Assembly (NCBI RefSeq): GCF_964355755.1
Contig: NC_092672.1
Location: forward strand, 22,874,501-22,938,500
DNA length: 64,000 nt
DNA from: Antedon mediterranea
Lineage: Eukaryota > Echinodermata > Crinoidea > Comatulida > Antedonidae
Reading direction: 5' to 3'
Made by a program: the position numbers and the translations under genes. Of this stretch, positions 14,101-24,860 are shown one piece after another. The first letter of the stretch is position 1, and the number at the start of each line of letters is the position of its first letter. Below the pieces are notes generated by a model, which did not search any database, had not been told where the DNA came from, and saw only the letters and a list, made by a program, of their open reading frames with translations.

Positions 14101-17100
14101 TTGTGTTCATGGCTTGTATAATAGGTTGTGCCAGAGTAAGCATCAATTTAAACTCTGGGCAAACAAACAAAAGCCAGCATTTGCTATTAAAGGTTTTCTC
14201 ATTAATTACCTACCAGTACCCTAATTTCATAAATGTTGTATTATATAAGATAATAACTTGATTTTTTTTTTTACTGGTTATCTAGTTAAATCACTGATTT
14301 ATTTTCAATTTTGTGCATGGTGTGATGATTGTCTACCATGTGTCTTCTATGCATCATTTATGATGTGGATTTTAAACTTGAACAATCAATTTACATTTTG
14401 TTTGGCCAATTACAATAGTATGGTCACGAAGATTATAAGTTGACTGGGAAGAATGTTATAATGATTTAAAAGATTTTCTGTTTTGTTCACCTTTAAACTT
14501 TTTATGTTTTTGATTAAACTACTGTTTGGAACTACATCAAGAAACCTGAAGGATAGATATATTATGTGAAGTTAAATGTAATATAAAATTGGTAATACAT
14601 AAGGATAACAACTAAGGAGGTTCTGTATTTATCACTTTCAACTACCATGTCTGTGTTTTGGGGATATTAATTATTCCCTATGCAGCAATATAAATTGTGA
14701 TCTGATTTCTGGAAAGTTATGGTGTTTTAAGAATTTATATTTATACATACAGACATATTCAAACAATGATTATCAACAACTATGATAATTATGCTATTTA
14801 TCCTAAATTTATATCATAATTTTGGAAACTTCTCTTCAACGATTTAGATTTAGATTGTCAGAGGACAATTTCAAACAGTTGATTGCAGACTTTGCAATGG
14901 TTTGATGATCGTGGTCTTCTTAAAAGGCTACAAGTTCTATGCATAGAAATAGTAGATGATTGATATATAAACAATGAGCTGTAATAATACCAACAATAAT
15001 AAAATTATTAAGGAATACTTTACATACCTGTCCTAATACAGCTTATGAGCTTTGATGAAACTATTGGGGAATACTTTACATACCTGTCATAATACAGCTT
15101 ATGAGCTTTGATGAAACTATTGGGGAATACTTTACATACCTGTCATAATACAGCTTATGAGCTTTGATGAAACTATTAGGGAATACTTTACATACCTGTC
15201 CTAATACAGCTTGTAAGCTTTGATAAAACTATTGGGGAATACTTTACATACATGTCCTAATACTGTACAGCTTATGAATTTTCTTTCTGATTAAAATGAA
15301 TATCATGACAAAAAGTTTAACAAACACACTTTTTTTGCCGAACCATATCTCTATGTTTCTTTATCTACCCACTAGACTAGACTACTTATTGTACAATAGA
15401 TAGCATCTGATGGATCATGTAGATATGGAAGGCAACAAACAACTGACATACACCATTTTAAATCTCTATGTTTTTGTAGCCTCTTTATCTACCCACTAGA
15501 CTAGACTCATTAATGTGCAATAGATAGCATGTGATGGATCATGTAGATATGGAAGGCAACAAACAACTGACATACACCATTTGAAATCTCTATGTTTTTG
15601 TAGCCTCTTTATCTACCCACTAGACTAGACTCATTGTACAATAGATAGCATGTGATGGATCATAATAATGGAAGGCAACAAACAACTGACATAGACCATT
15701 TTAAATGTCTATGTTTTTGTAGCCTCTTTATCTACCCACTAGACTAGACTCATTAATGTACAATAGATAGCATGTGGTGGATCAAGTAGATATGGAAGGC
15801 AACAAACAACTGACATACACCATTTTAAATCTCTATGTTTTAGTAGCCTCTTTATCTTCTCGCACTAGATAATAATAATAATAATAATAATTTATTGGAA
15901 ACTTCACTTTTACAACAGTGGCACACTTTTACCGTCTTCAACCCAATACGAGAGAGCTAGATTTTTCATAATTATTTTTGTATTGGAAGCCCAGTTGGCA
16001 TCAAAGTTATCATTACCATTTCGATTATCAGAAAAAAATATCATGTGTACCACAATTATCAATGATATTTCAAACACACAATGGAATTTTAAATGATAGA
16101 TCATTAAAGTTCTGTCAATTTAACTAGTGTTTTCAGTAATATCCTAGGCCAACGTTCATCTTCCATTCTATTTACATTTTGAATATATGAGATTTTTGTC
16201 CACCCAAGTTCCCCATAAAGAGTAGCACAAGGGGTATTCCTAGAGGCCTTAAGGATAAACCTTGCCATTTGTAATTGTAGTCTTTCAATTCTTTCACAAT
16301 AACTTTTGCTACCAACCCAAATAGTACTACCATAATTTATTGATGGAAGTGCAATTGTTCGCCAGAGGATATCACCATAATATACTCTATTAAAATTGTT
16401 TAAATTACCAATTATGGCTTTTGTATAGCCTATGAGTCGGTTACATTTTTGTATAATATATTCTACATTGCTATGGTCATTTGCACCTCTTGATATCATT
16501 ACACCTAGATATTTATACGTTTCACACTCAGTTATCGACTGGTCTCCTAATTTCCATAACTTTTGTTTATCTATTTTCTTACCTACAACAAGTACATTTG
16601 ATTTAGTTGGGTTAAATTGCATTTTCCAATCAATGGCAAATTTTGCAGTTAGCTGTAACATGTGAGTCATTTGTTGCTCATTTTCAGCTAATAGCACAAT
16701 ATCATCTGCCCAGAAAAGGGCTCCTTGCCATACGTTATTAATATGAACTCCTATATCATTTAATTTTAAAATTTTTGTGAGCTCATTGATAAATATACAA
16801 AACAGAATAGGAGATAGCACACATCCCTGTCTAACTCCTTGTTCAATTGAAAATTCATTAGTTACAGTATCCCCAAATTTTACTTTCCCTTTGACATTTT
16901 TGCATAATTTTATCAATAATTCTCCACAAACGCCCTCTTATTCCTATATTCCATATGGCTTTCAGGAGCCCATCTCTCCAAACGGAATCAAATGCCTTTC
17001 GGAAGTCCAGGAAAGCTAGATAGGTGTTTTTTCCTTCTTTTTTTCTTAAAGCAGTTATACTTTTGATTACAAAAATATGGTCCTCACACCTATGATCTTT

Positions 17101-20100
17101 CCTGAAACTACCCTGGACTTCCGTCAATTCATTATCACTTTCCAAATAGTTTGATCCATTCATAACAATTACTCTATTAAATATTTTTGATACACAAGAT
17201 GTAAGAGAGATTCCACGATAATTGTTCAAATCTCTCTTATCACCATGTTTAAAGATTGGAATAATTAAACTTAAATTCCAGTCTTCTGGTGGATGTTCAA
17301 AAAGGATGATTCTATTAAATAAATCTAACAGAGATTTTACCATAATATGACCACCATTTTTTTAAAGTTCATTAGTAATGTTATCTTTCCCTGGAGATTT
17401 ACATTTTTTTTGCAAATACTTAATACATATTTTGTACTTTCAATATCAATAGAAATATCACATAGAGGATCTGTAGCATCATCCTCATCTCTGAACAAGA
17501 CTTGTTTCTAATGTTTTGTATACAGTTCTCAGTCATGTATACATTATTATTGAATGTATTATTTTTAGAATTACTTAGTGATTCCCAATAGTTTCTTAAT
17601 GTTTCGGCTTTTTCTTCAACACTAGTAACAACTTGTTCCGACCCTGGAACCTTAAAACAATCAGTATTTTGTTTGTTAAACTTTGACCCTCTAATTGTTT
17701 GCCAGAATTGCTTACAATTTTTACCTTCTTTGTTTGCAATAACAATTGATTTATCTACCCTCATTTCTAATATCTTAATATCAAATTCTTAGCAAACAAC
17801 CGCTTTTATTGGTAATTCTGCCAAAGGAAGTCACATGTTGCAGCATCTTTGTCTTTTCTTTTAACATAATTTCTATTTGCATCCTATTCTTTAAAATCTC
17901 TTTCTAAATAGGTAGTATATTCACTAAAATCTTCACCAAACTTAATATTCTTACTACACCTATTATCTTTGTTTTTCGAGTTACTTATATTTAATTTAAG
18001 TAGTAACATATATTATAATATTTTGTTGTTTTGTTATACAATACATTTTCATTGTAGATTCTGTCAGATTTACAATTGTTTTTTTGTATTAATATAAGGA
18101 TGAGATATAACACAGGATCACAGTTTTAACACTTACCCAAATTAAACAAGCATTATAAATAATGTATTTCTAAAAATCATCATGTCTCAAGTTCAGCAAA
18201 TTCTAAATGGAATTTAAACAAAAATCATGAAAGATGTCGTGGTGGCTAGGTGTGGTAGTTAGAGATCAGTCGGACACAATCATATGAAGGCAGCATTGAT
18301 TTCCATCAGTATTTCATTTATTCATATTCACATTCATATTCACTGGCATTTATCACATATAAACTACAATCGGATTCACATTCATATTCACTGGCATTTA
18401 TCACATAAACTACAATCAGCCATCTCTTGGAAAAAACCCCTATAAATACAACAGACAAACATACATAATAATAATCCACATTGCTAACCATTGTTACACT
18501 CATTATGTTATCTTTAGTACAATACATACACATAGCATCAGTATTACATTATTATCAATTATATATAACAATTGATAACCACATCTATACCTGGATTAAA
18601 CTATGTTAATTTTGGAGGTGCATACCCATCTTTACTCAGCCTCCATTCCATTCAGCCAAATCTATTAATAAACATGTAAAACCAGGTTCTTAACAGCATA
18701 CTATTCACAACTACATATGACCACAACATTGGTCGCCATATCTGGGGCGGATCCAGACATTTTTGAGAGGGGGGTCCGCCGATAAAAAGGGCACATCAGG
18801 TATTGAGTATTTGAGTCACAGCCCCCCCCCCCCCCCCCCATGGTGGGGGTTGTGGCGAAGCGAATTTTGTCACAGGACACACTTAGATGGCCGGAAATGG
18901 CACTGACGCACGCAAAATCCATGATAAATGGCACCTTTCTAGTTCGCCGGAAATGACACTTTATTAGCAGGGATAACGATGCAAAATTAAAAGTTGTTAT
19001 TTTTCAACCAATTTAAACATTATCTGTTGGTATTTTGTTTCAATATTCCAATAAAGAAAGAATTACGAAAATCTGACTTGTAGTTTTCGAAATATAGGGT
19101 CTAAAATATTGCCGAAAATGATCGTTTTTAGCCACGAACGTTAACAAATTGCGCCATTTTTCGCTAAAATAATTACATATAATCACGTTTTATAGTAATT
19201 TCTTTTATATATCAACATTGGAAATATCAATAAAATATGTTATTAAATGTTTATAAAATATATAGAGTTGTTTATTTAACGGAATTCGTACAAATTCATT
19301 GCTGCTCTAAATTTGTGTAGTACCGTTCAGTACAGAGAGATCACGTGACTTCTTGGTACACGCGAGAGAAAACATTCCGCTGTGGGTGATTCGCGTCCAC
19401 CAATCAAATAGCCAGAATCCAAAATCATTCAACCGTGAGCTCTGCCGATCGTCGCGGGAAAGCTCAGCTTTGATTGGCTTACGATGACATCATATCACAA
19501 AATGGTGGTTTTGTAGTTGAGCCTCACGTAATTTTCACAAATATTGTTTCAAAAATGAAATAAATGAAGCTTCTTTATGGTATGTGTGATTTTTCTTTAA
19601 AAAATTTGAATAATAAAGGCTTCATATCGAGAAAAAAACATTTTTTTTGGCACTTATAATAAATATTTCTCAGAGAAAAAAGCACATGGCTTGTAGAACT
19701 ATATTATCTTGGCGTAGGAAGTAAACAATCTACCGCGTATGGTTGTACGCGCTAGATAGTACGATATTTTAACTACATTTTTTACATGTTTGGTTGGATG
19801 TAATGGAAATGAAAAATAGTTGATCTGATGGAATGATATGTAAATAAACAAATAAACAAAAGAATTATGTTTACAGTTCAATTATTTTCAGAATAATAAT
19901 ACATAAAAATGTGTTTACCAATGGACAAATAATCGCGTCAATGACATATCGCGCAGGGTAACGTACGCGGAGTTGAATCGTAAAAAGTTTACATGTGCCC
20001 TCTGTAGTATGTGAAACGATCTATTTTTAGAAGTTTAAGTAGAGATCATCACGCGTCACCACCTCTCACGATGCTCTTTGATCGGCCGCCGTAACTTAAC

Positions 20101-23100
20101 ATCGCGCTCATTGTGATAAATTTCTGTTTTTATTTTTGGGGTTAGTGTAGCCTACTCTGTACACACAAATATGTCACACGAATAAAATATTGAACCTCTA
20201 AAAAAAGGGCACCCTTAAAATTTAGAGGGGGGGGGGGTCCGGACCCCGTGGACCCCACCTCTGGATCCGCCCCAGCATATTGGAATCTGAACTTGCACAC
20301 TTATAGGCGAGTCATTCTACCATCAATTATAACTACATTTTTTAGCATAAATAACACATTTAATACAATACTACTATTCATTATCATGACTAAATACAAC
20401 AATTGATTATCTTAATTTATGATATAGTATTACAACGTACCTGGAAACGAATAACTGATAATTTAATTAGTATAGCAACTGCCTCTACTCAGCCACAATG
20501 GATATGCCCAATCTGTACCCACGTGCGGGGAAATGGAAATATATGTTTTTAAACAAAACTGTGTGAGCTATTATTTTAGGCCTAAATTTTTATGTTATCT
20601 GAGATTAACAAAAACATACAAGTATTAACTAACACTGACACACAAGCTAATTTTCCCACAAAAAATATAAACGTCGTAGTGGTGTATCGTTACATGTACT
20701 TTACTATTTCAGTCGACTATGACAGTGACAGTTTTAACAAAGTATTAAATCGCAAATGTTCTACTCTATTTAGTGACACTATTCTATTCTATTCATGACA
20801 CAAAATACATGAATAAGGTCCAATGTGAATGGCATAATAAAACAGTGTATCCTAGTGTTAAAAGAATAGTTTATTTAATAAAAACTAACTTTAAAATCTG
20901 TATTGCATAAATTGTACGTGATACTGTTTTTGTTATTATAACTAATATGTTTATTTTGCATAGATACACAGACTGCTACTCCTCTGTCTACAAGCTCATT
21001 AGAGACAGGTTAGTGGTTATCATTAGATCATTATGTATCATATGGACAGTTTGTCTGAAAATACATGAATATAATAGCATAACATCTTGGTGTCATTAGC
21101 AGAATAGTTGATTTAATACTGGTATTCTTGATTATGACTAATGTATATGTTTATTTTGCATAGATGCACCTATTGCTGCTCCTTTGGCTGCAAGCTCATT
21201 AGGGACAGGTATAGGTGAGTAACATTAGATCATTAGGGACAGGTATAGGTGAGTAACATTAGATCATTAGGGACAGGTATAGGTGAGTAACATTAGATCA
21301 TTAGGGACAGGTATAGGTGAGTAACATTAGATCATTAGGGACAGGTATAGGTGAGTAACATTAGATCATTAGGGACAGGTATAGGTGAGTAACATTAGAT
21401 CATTAGGGACAGGTATAGGTGAGTAACATTAGATCATTAGGGACAGGTATAGGTGAGTAACATTAGATCATTAGGGACAGGTATAGGTGAGTAACATTAG
21501 ATCATTAGGGACAGGTATAGGTGAGTAACATTAGATCATTAGGGACAGCTATAGGTGAGTAACATTAGATCATTAGGGACAGGTATAGGTGAGTAACATT
21601 AGATCATTAGGGACAGATATAGGTGAGTAACATTAGATCATTAGGGCAGTGTTACAACCACTTATGTAGTACCAGCTATAATAAAAACTACTGCTAAGAG
21701 AGAAACAATAAAGATAACATATCATTTATTTCATTTGAACAAATACAAACATGAAAACAGAACAAATGTAAATCAATGAGGCAGGATTACCTAAAATAAC
21801 AGTCAAGAAGCAAAAATAAGACATTCAAACATATTTAAAACATAATTAAAAACACATTTTTTGGAAGAAAGTTAAAATTGCTTTATATGAATGACAAGAT
21901 AGTTTAAATTGTATGAAGTTAAATGTATTACAGCAAAATCCACCACAGGTTAGCTAATTCCTCAAAATAATCAAAGCCGAACAAATCAGAATGGAACCGT
22001 GCTCATATTTCTTCTCACTTTCAGAAACATAGAATTATCAACATTATTTTCTTTGATATTATTAATTTGAATACTATAATAACAATTTTCAAATAGTAGG
22101 CAAAACTTTTCTACATAGGAAAGGTGGTCAAAATAATAACTAAAAAATCCTTGAAAACAGATTGTGTGTATACACTGATCATTTGAAATATATTAAGTCA
22201 AATTTATGAATATTATGAAAACACTTTTATTTATTATTAATTTTAATTCAAAAGTTGAGGCCTTAAAATTATACAAAAAAATATGGAAACCGTCATCATT
22301 AATTACTGGTTTGGCTTTAAATTATTTTCCATATCAAGCCCAACTGTGTTAACATAGAGCCTGATTTATTCCTTTTCTCAATGCAACTAAACAAAAGGAA
22401 ACAGGCTTATGATTAATATGGTGACTTTTAGTCATTAACAATAATTCTTTATTACAGAAACAAGTCCAAATTCACTGAAAGACAAGTTAAACAAGTTAAA
22501 TTATGATCTCAGTGAAGTCTTTATGAAGAATAAGAGAAAATTCTTATTTTTGAGATGTTGTCTCTTTGATGAAGTAGATTTACAAGTCCTTGGCAATAAA
22601 GATTACAAAGCAAATGATTATTTTAATGAACTCGCTGATAAAGGAAAGATCAAACCAACCGACGTCAACCTTCTGCTTGAAGTGGCAACACTATCAGAAA
22701 TTAAACATGCTAAAGATCTTGTAAAACAGTATATGAATGACAACAATGTACACATTAGTAATCAACAGAAGTTGTCCCCATATAGAAAAAGATTGTGTAA
22801 GGCATTGGAACAGTTTATCCCAAGTGAGTTGAATAGAGTTACAGCTTATTATCAATTGGAACAACCAACCATTTGGGATGTAACATTTTATTTAGAGAGC
22901 AAATCCAGATTGGTAGATGAATCAGAAAGAGAGAAGTTTGCTGAGCTGCTTGGACCAATCCCAAATAAAATAATGTGTAAGTCAATTTGAGAGATTTCTT
23001 ACCTTAAATCCACAGATTGTAGGTCACGTATATTCTCCCACAATAACTGGCATCAAACCAGAATTTTTAGAAAAGGGTAAAAATATATTGAGAATACATT

Positions 23101-24653
23101 GAGTTGCCCCCTCATAACATAGAATGAATGCTGGACCATTTGATGATGACCGTATGATACAAAATGATTTGTTGACACAGGTTAAGAACATGAAATAACA
23201 GGAATGTTTTCACATCCTGACTTTTCTTTGTCACTAAGGTTCTTATACCCTTTACAACATTATAATGCTCTGTCTATACTATTATAACTTTATGTGACAA
23301 AACAATGTGATGTGCAATTTTATGGACATGATGATTTCATTTCACTTCCATATTTGGAAACATCACTACCATATTTGGGCACATCACTACCATATTTGGA
23401 CACATCACACATTTTTGTCAAACTAATTTGATAGTGTAGACAGAGCTTACAACTGCCAATTATTTTATAGTAATGTTATTTATCATCATGTGTCAGGAAA
23501 CTGTAAAAGGGGATTTTGTGCTAAAACAATTTATGTCATTGTGAGAAACTTGTTTAATAATAACCTAAAGAAAGTGTATACCTTGTTTTAAACTTTCATT
23601 GTGATAATTTTTAGGCAACAAAGAAGATGATCATTGAGGCAACGCTGAATACGCCATTGAGGAACCATTGAGGCACCATTGATACACCATTGCGGCAACA
23701 CTGAAGACACTATTGAAGATGCCATTGAAGAACCACTGAGACACCATTGCGGCAACACTGACGACACTATTGAAGATGCCATTGAGTAACCATTGAGGCA
23801 CCACTGAGACACCATTGCAGCAACACTGAAGACACTATTGAAGATGCCATTGAGGCACCACTGAAGATGCCATTGAGGAACCTTTGAGGCACCACTGAGG
23901 CACCACTGAGACACCATTGAAGATGACATTGAAGAAACTTGAGGAACCTTGAGGCACAACTGAGACACCATTGAGCACCACTGAGCCACCATTAAGACAC
24001 CATTGAGGCACCACTGACAGACACTTGAGACATCACTGAGTCACCATTGAAACACCACTGATACACCGTTGAGGCACCACTGAGCCACCATTAAGGCACC
24101 ACTGATACACCGTTGAGGCACCACTGAAGAACCATTGAGATAGCATTAAGTATTGTGAAGCCAACCAAGTGAAGGCAAGTTACGAGTGGATAGAGATATA
24201 ATAGAGTAATATTAAAATTAGTGTCATGATGATAAACAAAATATGATAATGTAGAGGAAGTTGGTGATAAAGATGACATTGACGTTGAATAAATGTTTAC
24301 TTTAGGACAGTATATGAATAATGACTTTTTTTTTTTCATTAAATGGGAAGAATATTTTCTGCCTCGTTAAATAGAACATATACCCGTTCCAGTCCATAAA
24401 TATTCATTATTTTGTATAATGTTTACTGAATGTAAACTGTAAATTTTAATTCATTCCTTAATTTTACAGCTTGTTCAAGATCTCTTATTCATCTGTGGAT
24501 AGGTGGAGAAGACTGGCAGTGCGACTTGGTATTCAATGGGATGTTATCAGTAGGCCTAATACCACAGGTAAAAACAGACATGATGAATATGAATATGACA
24601 TGTTGGAAGAGGTAGACAATGATCAAAGCATTAACACAATAGGGACGTGTTGA
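4740..24653 (+). CDS. ROCO-family (Roc-COR) protein with C-terminal DED and death-domain-like modules, 3' part
   Basis: Multi-exon gene whose 5' end, including the GTPase P-loop, is outside the window. Exons that I join: 4740-4829, 4942-5133, 6049-6291, 6710-6904, 7069-7230, 7996-8283, 8479-8583, 8828-9038, 13577-13828, 20964-21008, 21164-21214, 22458-22974, 24470-24653. All phases agree, giving one 2,535-nt frame (844 codons plus stop). Roc evidence is the FLTNTVSYCVAFNV strand and the guanine-specificity motif THVDK (NKxD/THxD type). COR follows, then a Cys/His exon, a Pro/Asp repeat linker, a DED-like domain and the start of a death domain. ROCO proteins are multidomain GTPases that dimerise through COR. 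Death folds would recruit death-domain adaptors (inference). DAPK1 also couples Roc-COR to a DD but without a DED. The donor after 22974 (GTGTAA) was chosen by phase; the more consensus donor after 22976 would break the frame. Confidence 0.85.
5640..5935. repeat. degenerate direct repeat in ROCO intron
   Basis: Two related blocks (about 5675-5735 and 5815-5880) share tccaagatggc, aaaattcaaaat and aaattgtatttataa in the same orientation. They are probably remnants of a dispersed element. No coding function is seen. Confidence 0.5.
6385..6621. mobile_element. MITE-like element with ~40-bp TIRs
   Basis: The left end (cctggcggcgta, T run, caggacgaatgtgggca) is matched in reverse complement at the right end (tgcccacgttcgtcctg, A run, ttacgcgtcctggc). 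The inner ~150 bp are AT-rich and non-coding. It lies in the ROCO intron between 6291 and 6710. Confidence 0.75.
7320..7990 (-). mobile_element. 3' fragment of a non-LTR retrotransposon
   Basis: The minus strand holds a 130-residue frame resembling the region downstream of LINE reverse transcriptases (MYKSLVPSNLEFCSVIFN, LQRVQNKFCRFYFRKFG, LLKDRRNIFDLIFLYKCMN). It has an AT-rich 3' tail near 7320-7340. It is 5'-truncated immediately next to ROCO exon 7996-8283 and is not part of that gene's protein. Confidence 0.75.
8828..9038 (+). other. Cys/His-containing ROCO exon
   Basis: Exon ending in phase 1 at donor gttagt. It encodes an amphipathic helix (VLKYLKHQLETVL) and then CVLCTACY, followed by H, C and C residues over about 35 residues (KPHLHDLKRCLEQG, VKCG). 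The CxxCxxC then C...C pattern suggests a small metal-binding module after COR. That is inference from residue spacing only. Confidence 0.6.
9050..9372 (-). mobile_element. tRNA-derived element, copy 1
   Basis: On the minus strand a tRNA-like head contains A-box-like TGGTCTAATGG and B-box-like AGTTCGAGT sequence, followed by a body ending in the cgcccggtgata region. It is flanked on both sides by (TA)n. A second copy lies at 36045-36335 in the same orientation. The reading frame across it is not a gene. This family differs from the SINE at 2996. Confidence 0.75.
9500..10010 (-). mobile_element. second LINE 3' fragment
   Basis: A minus-strand frame of 103 residues reads IEKVQKRALRIMLGNNYL, then GTGLPTLVERRNKLVLSF and ends in NRHH. 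This is the typical C-terminal tail of LINE ORF2 (KVQKRALR, LPTL..RR). It is 5'-truncated and not functional alone. Confidence 0.7.
10020..10145. repeat. degenerate relative of the 23.27-kb MITE
   Basis: It shares the repeated phrases catggacatgatgat, atcactaccatattt and tcaaactaa...cagagctt with the element at 23267-23446. The left end is absent or decayed. Confidence 0.5.
10330..10530 (-). repeat. dispersed repeat, inverted relative of 25.08-25.26 kb
   Basis: The reverse complement matches the segment at about 25080-25260 (shared phrases include gtttgtgacctta, tctaaaaaacgta and gggtttatag with scattered differences). Non-coding. Confidence 0.65.
11015..11105 (-). mobile_element. fragment of the 2996-type SINE, reversed
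   Basis: ggattgcca...agtgcaagcactatc...tggctctcc on the plus strand is the reverse complement, with changes, of the SINE body at about 3195-3245. The tRNA head and A-rich tail are not recognisable. Confidence 0.55.
11230..12650 (+). mobile_element. ~1.4-kb non-coding dispersed element, copy 1
   Basis: Collinear with 29695-31062 in the same orientation. Shared stretches include the opening cagatggttctcgaataca, the middle gttgagggatggggaagagg, tgccagtgagg, cggcctgtcttcaacatta and the terminal acgtaaatttatatatagat. Indels separate the copies. I find no transposase; it is probably a non-autonomous DNA element. Confidence 0.75.
13577..13828 (+). repeat. coding minisatellite exon: VDPPN pentapeptide linker
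   Basis: Exon of the ROCO gene made almost entirely of a 15-bp unit (gatccaccgaatgta) encoding VDPPN, about 14 copies with S/L/I variants. It then encodes PPVAALVTRPFIS before a phase-1 donor. Both borders are phase 1, so the exon can expand or be skipped without frame loss. It probably forms an extended Pro/Asp-rich linker between COR and the death-fold modules. The open frame on the opposite strand is a repeat artefact. Confidence 0.85.
15010..15275. repeat. 56-bp tandem repeat, ~5 copies
   Basis: Unit gaatactttacatacctgt...aaactattgggg at exactly 56-bp spacing. The last copy is diverged. Intronic and non-coding. Confidence 0.9.
15345..15868. repeat. ~119-124-bp tandem repeat, ~4 copies
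   Basis: Each unit contains ctctttatctacccactag and ggaaggcaacaaacaactga. The array abuts the LINE 3' end at 15869, so the LINE may have inserted at its edge. Confidence 0.9.
15869..17995 (-). mobile_element. 5'-truncated, frameshifted non-LTR retrotransposon (reverse transcriptase)
   Basis: Minus-strand fragments cover most of a LINE reverse transcriptase in order: an N-terminal segment (17764-17420), fingers/palm with PPEDWNLSLIIPIFK and LDFRKAFDSVW (17343-16858), then GVRQGCVLSPILF, the catalytic variant WADD (usually FADD/YADD), and the thumb region SINYGSTIW (16916-16104). At least two frameshifts and a stop split it. The 3' end is an (aat)n-type microsatellite at 15869-15890. No endonuclease or ORF1 is seen, so it is dead. 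I do not assign a clade. Confidence 0.9.
18318..18420. repeat. short direct duplication
   Basis: cattcatattcactggcatt with tatcacata(ta)aactacaatc occurs twice in tandem. Non-coding. Confidence 0.7.
18742..20275. mobile_element. TIR DNA transposon (non-autonomous) with 5-bp target duplication
   Basis: The 16-bp terminal repeats ctggggcggatccaga are perfect inverted copies at 18742 and 20275, each followed inward by a G/C homopolymer region. The flanking catat at 18737-18741 and 20276-20280 is an exact 5-bp target duplication. The interior (~1.5 kb) has no credible transposase frame. It shares the internal phrase gcgaagcgaattttgt with the element at 37613-38670. Confidence 0.88.
20964..21214 (+). 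other. twin 45/51-nt ROCO mini-exons
   Basis: Two phase-1/phase-1 exons (20964-21008 and 21164-21214) with near-identical acceptor context (ttattttgcatag) and similar peptides (DTQTATPLSTSSLETG and DAPIAAPLAASSLGTG). They arose by tandem exon duplication. Both are symmetric, so either can be skipped. For the second exon I use the strong donor GTGAGT after 21214, although GTATAG after 21208 is also in phase. Confidence 0.7.
21190..21647. repeat. 34-bp minisatellite carrying a splice donor, ~13 copies
   Basis: The unit is gtgagtaacattagatcatt followed by agggacaggtatag. It begins inside the second mini-exon, so nearly every copy repeats the exon end (cattagggacag) and the strong donor GTGAGT. 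Copies are almost identical, implying recent expansion. Confidence 0.95.
21648..22457. other. ROCO intron before the DED exon
   Basis: AT-rich non-coding sequence ending in the acceptor tttattacag. I see no repeat or element. Confidence 0.55.
22458..22974 (+). other. DED-like domain exon
   Basis: Single exon with about 172 codons. The first half fits a death effector domain: helices SLKDKLNKLNYDLSEVF and KRKFLFLRCCL, then DYFNELADKGKIKPTDVNLLLEVATLSEIKHAKDLVKQYM, which matches the F..L...G.I...D...L.E.L..I.R.DL pattern. The second half (RLCKALEQFIPSELNRVTAYYQL...EREKFAELLG) is helical and may be another death-fold unit, but I cannot assign it. Assignment is from motif pattern only. Confidence 0.6.
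23267..23446. mobile_element. short MITE
   Basis: The left end gctctgtctatactatta and the right end, reverse-complemented gctctgtctacactatca, form ~18-bp TIRs. The interior has repeated cactaccatatttgg phrases. It lies in the last ROCO intron. Confidence 0.75.
23620..24165. repeat. irregular short tandem repeat (caccattgag / caccactgag)
   Basis: Higher-order mix of caccattgaggcaccactga-type 9-15-bp phrases over about 550 bp in the last ROCO intron. Open frames on the minus strand (MVSQWCLSG-type) follow from the repeat and are not a gene. Confidence 0.85.
24470..24653 (+). other. death-domain start exon and possible gene end
   Basis: The exon encodes SYSSVDRWRRLAVRLGIQWDVI, which fits helices 1-2 of a death domain (W..LA..LG). 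It runs on through DEYEYDMLEE before leaving the family pattern and stopping at 24653. A spliced alternative exists (donor after 24567, CAG|gtaaaa). The expected C-terminal helices are found just downstream in another frame (see 24617-24860). Confidence 0.6.
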
Positions 24654-24860
24654 TTTAGCTGATAGCTGGCAGCATGCAGCAGAACATCAACTACCTACAA
24701 TGGTCAAGGCATTAACACAACAGGGATGTGTTGATATAGCTGATAGCTGACAGCATGCAGCAGCACATCAACTACCTACAATGATCAAGGCATTAACACA
24801 ACAGGCTTTAAAATAACAGGGACATGTTGATTTAGCTGATATTCATTGTTTATTTTGATT
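24617..24860. repeat. ~80-bp repeat carrying the death-domain C-terminal coding sequence
   Basis: About three degenerate tandem copies of a unit around atcaactacctacaatg, gcattaacacaacagg and gtgttgatttagctgatag. The middle copy reads openly as WQHAAEHQLPTMVKALTQQG then VDIADS-stop, which fits the last two helices of a death domain. The first copy is truncated, out of frame with the exon before it, and carries TAG instead of CAG. The true gene end is therefore uncertain. Confidence 0.65.

Larger units (their letters stand above)
13829..20963. other. 7-kb ROCO intron with repeats and transposons
   Basis: Contains two small tandem arrays (15010-15275, 15345-15868), a LINE (15869-17995), a small duplication near 18320-18420 and a TIR element (18742-20275). 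The segments 13830-15000 and 20280-20960 look unique and non-coding; short frames there have no recognisable similarity. Confidence 0.65.

Noticed and set aside
22974-22978. The more consensus donor GTAAGT after 22976 in the DED exon
   Set aside because: It would join the next exon out of phase and destroy the RWRRLAVRLG frame; the donor after 22974 keeps it.
23588-23992. 134-residue minus-strand frame rich in MVSQWCLSG
   Set aside because: Created by the cactgag/cattgag repeat; no domain and no codon-level constraint is visible.
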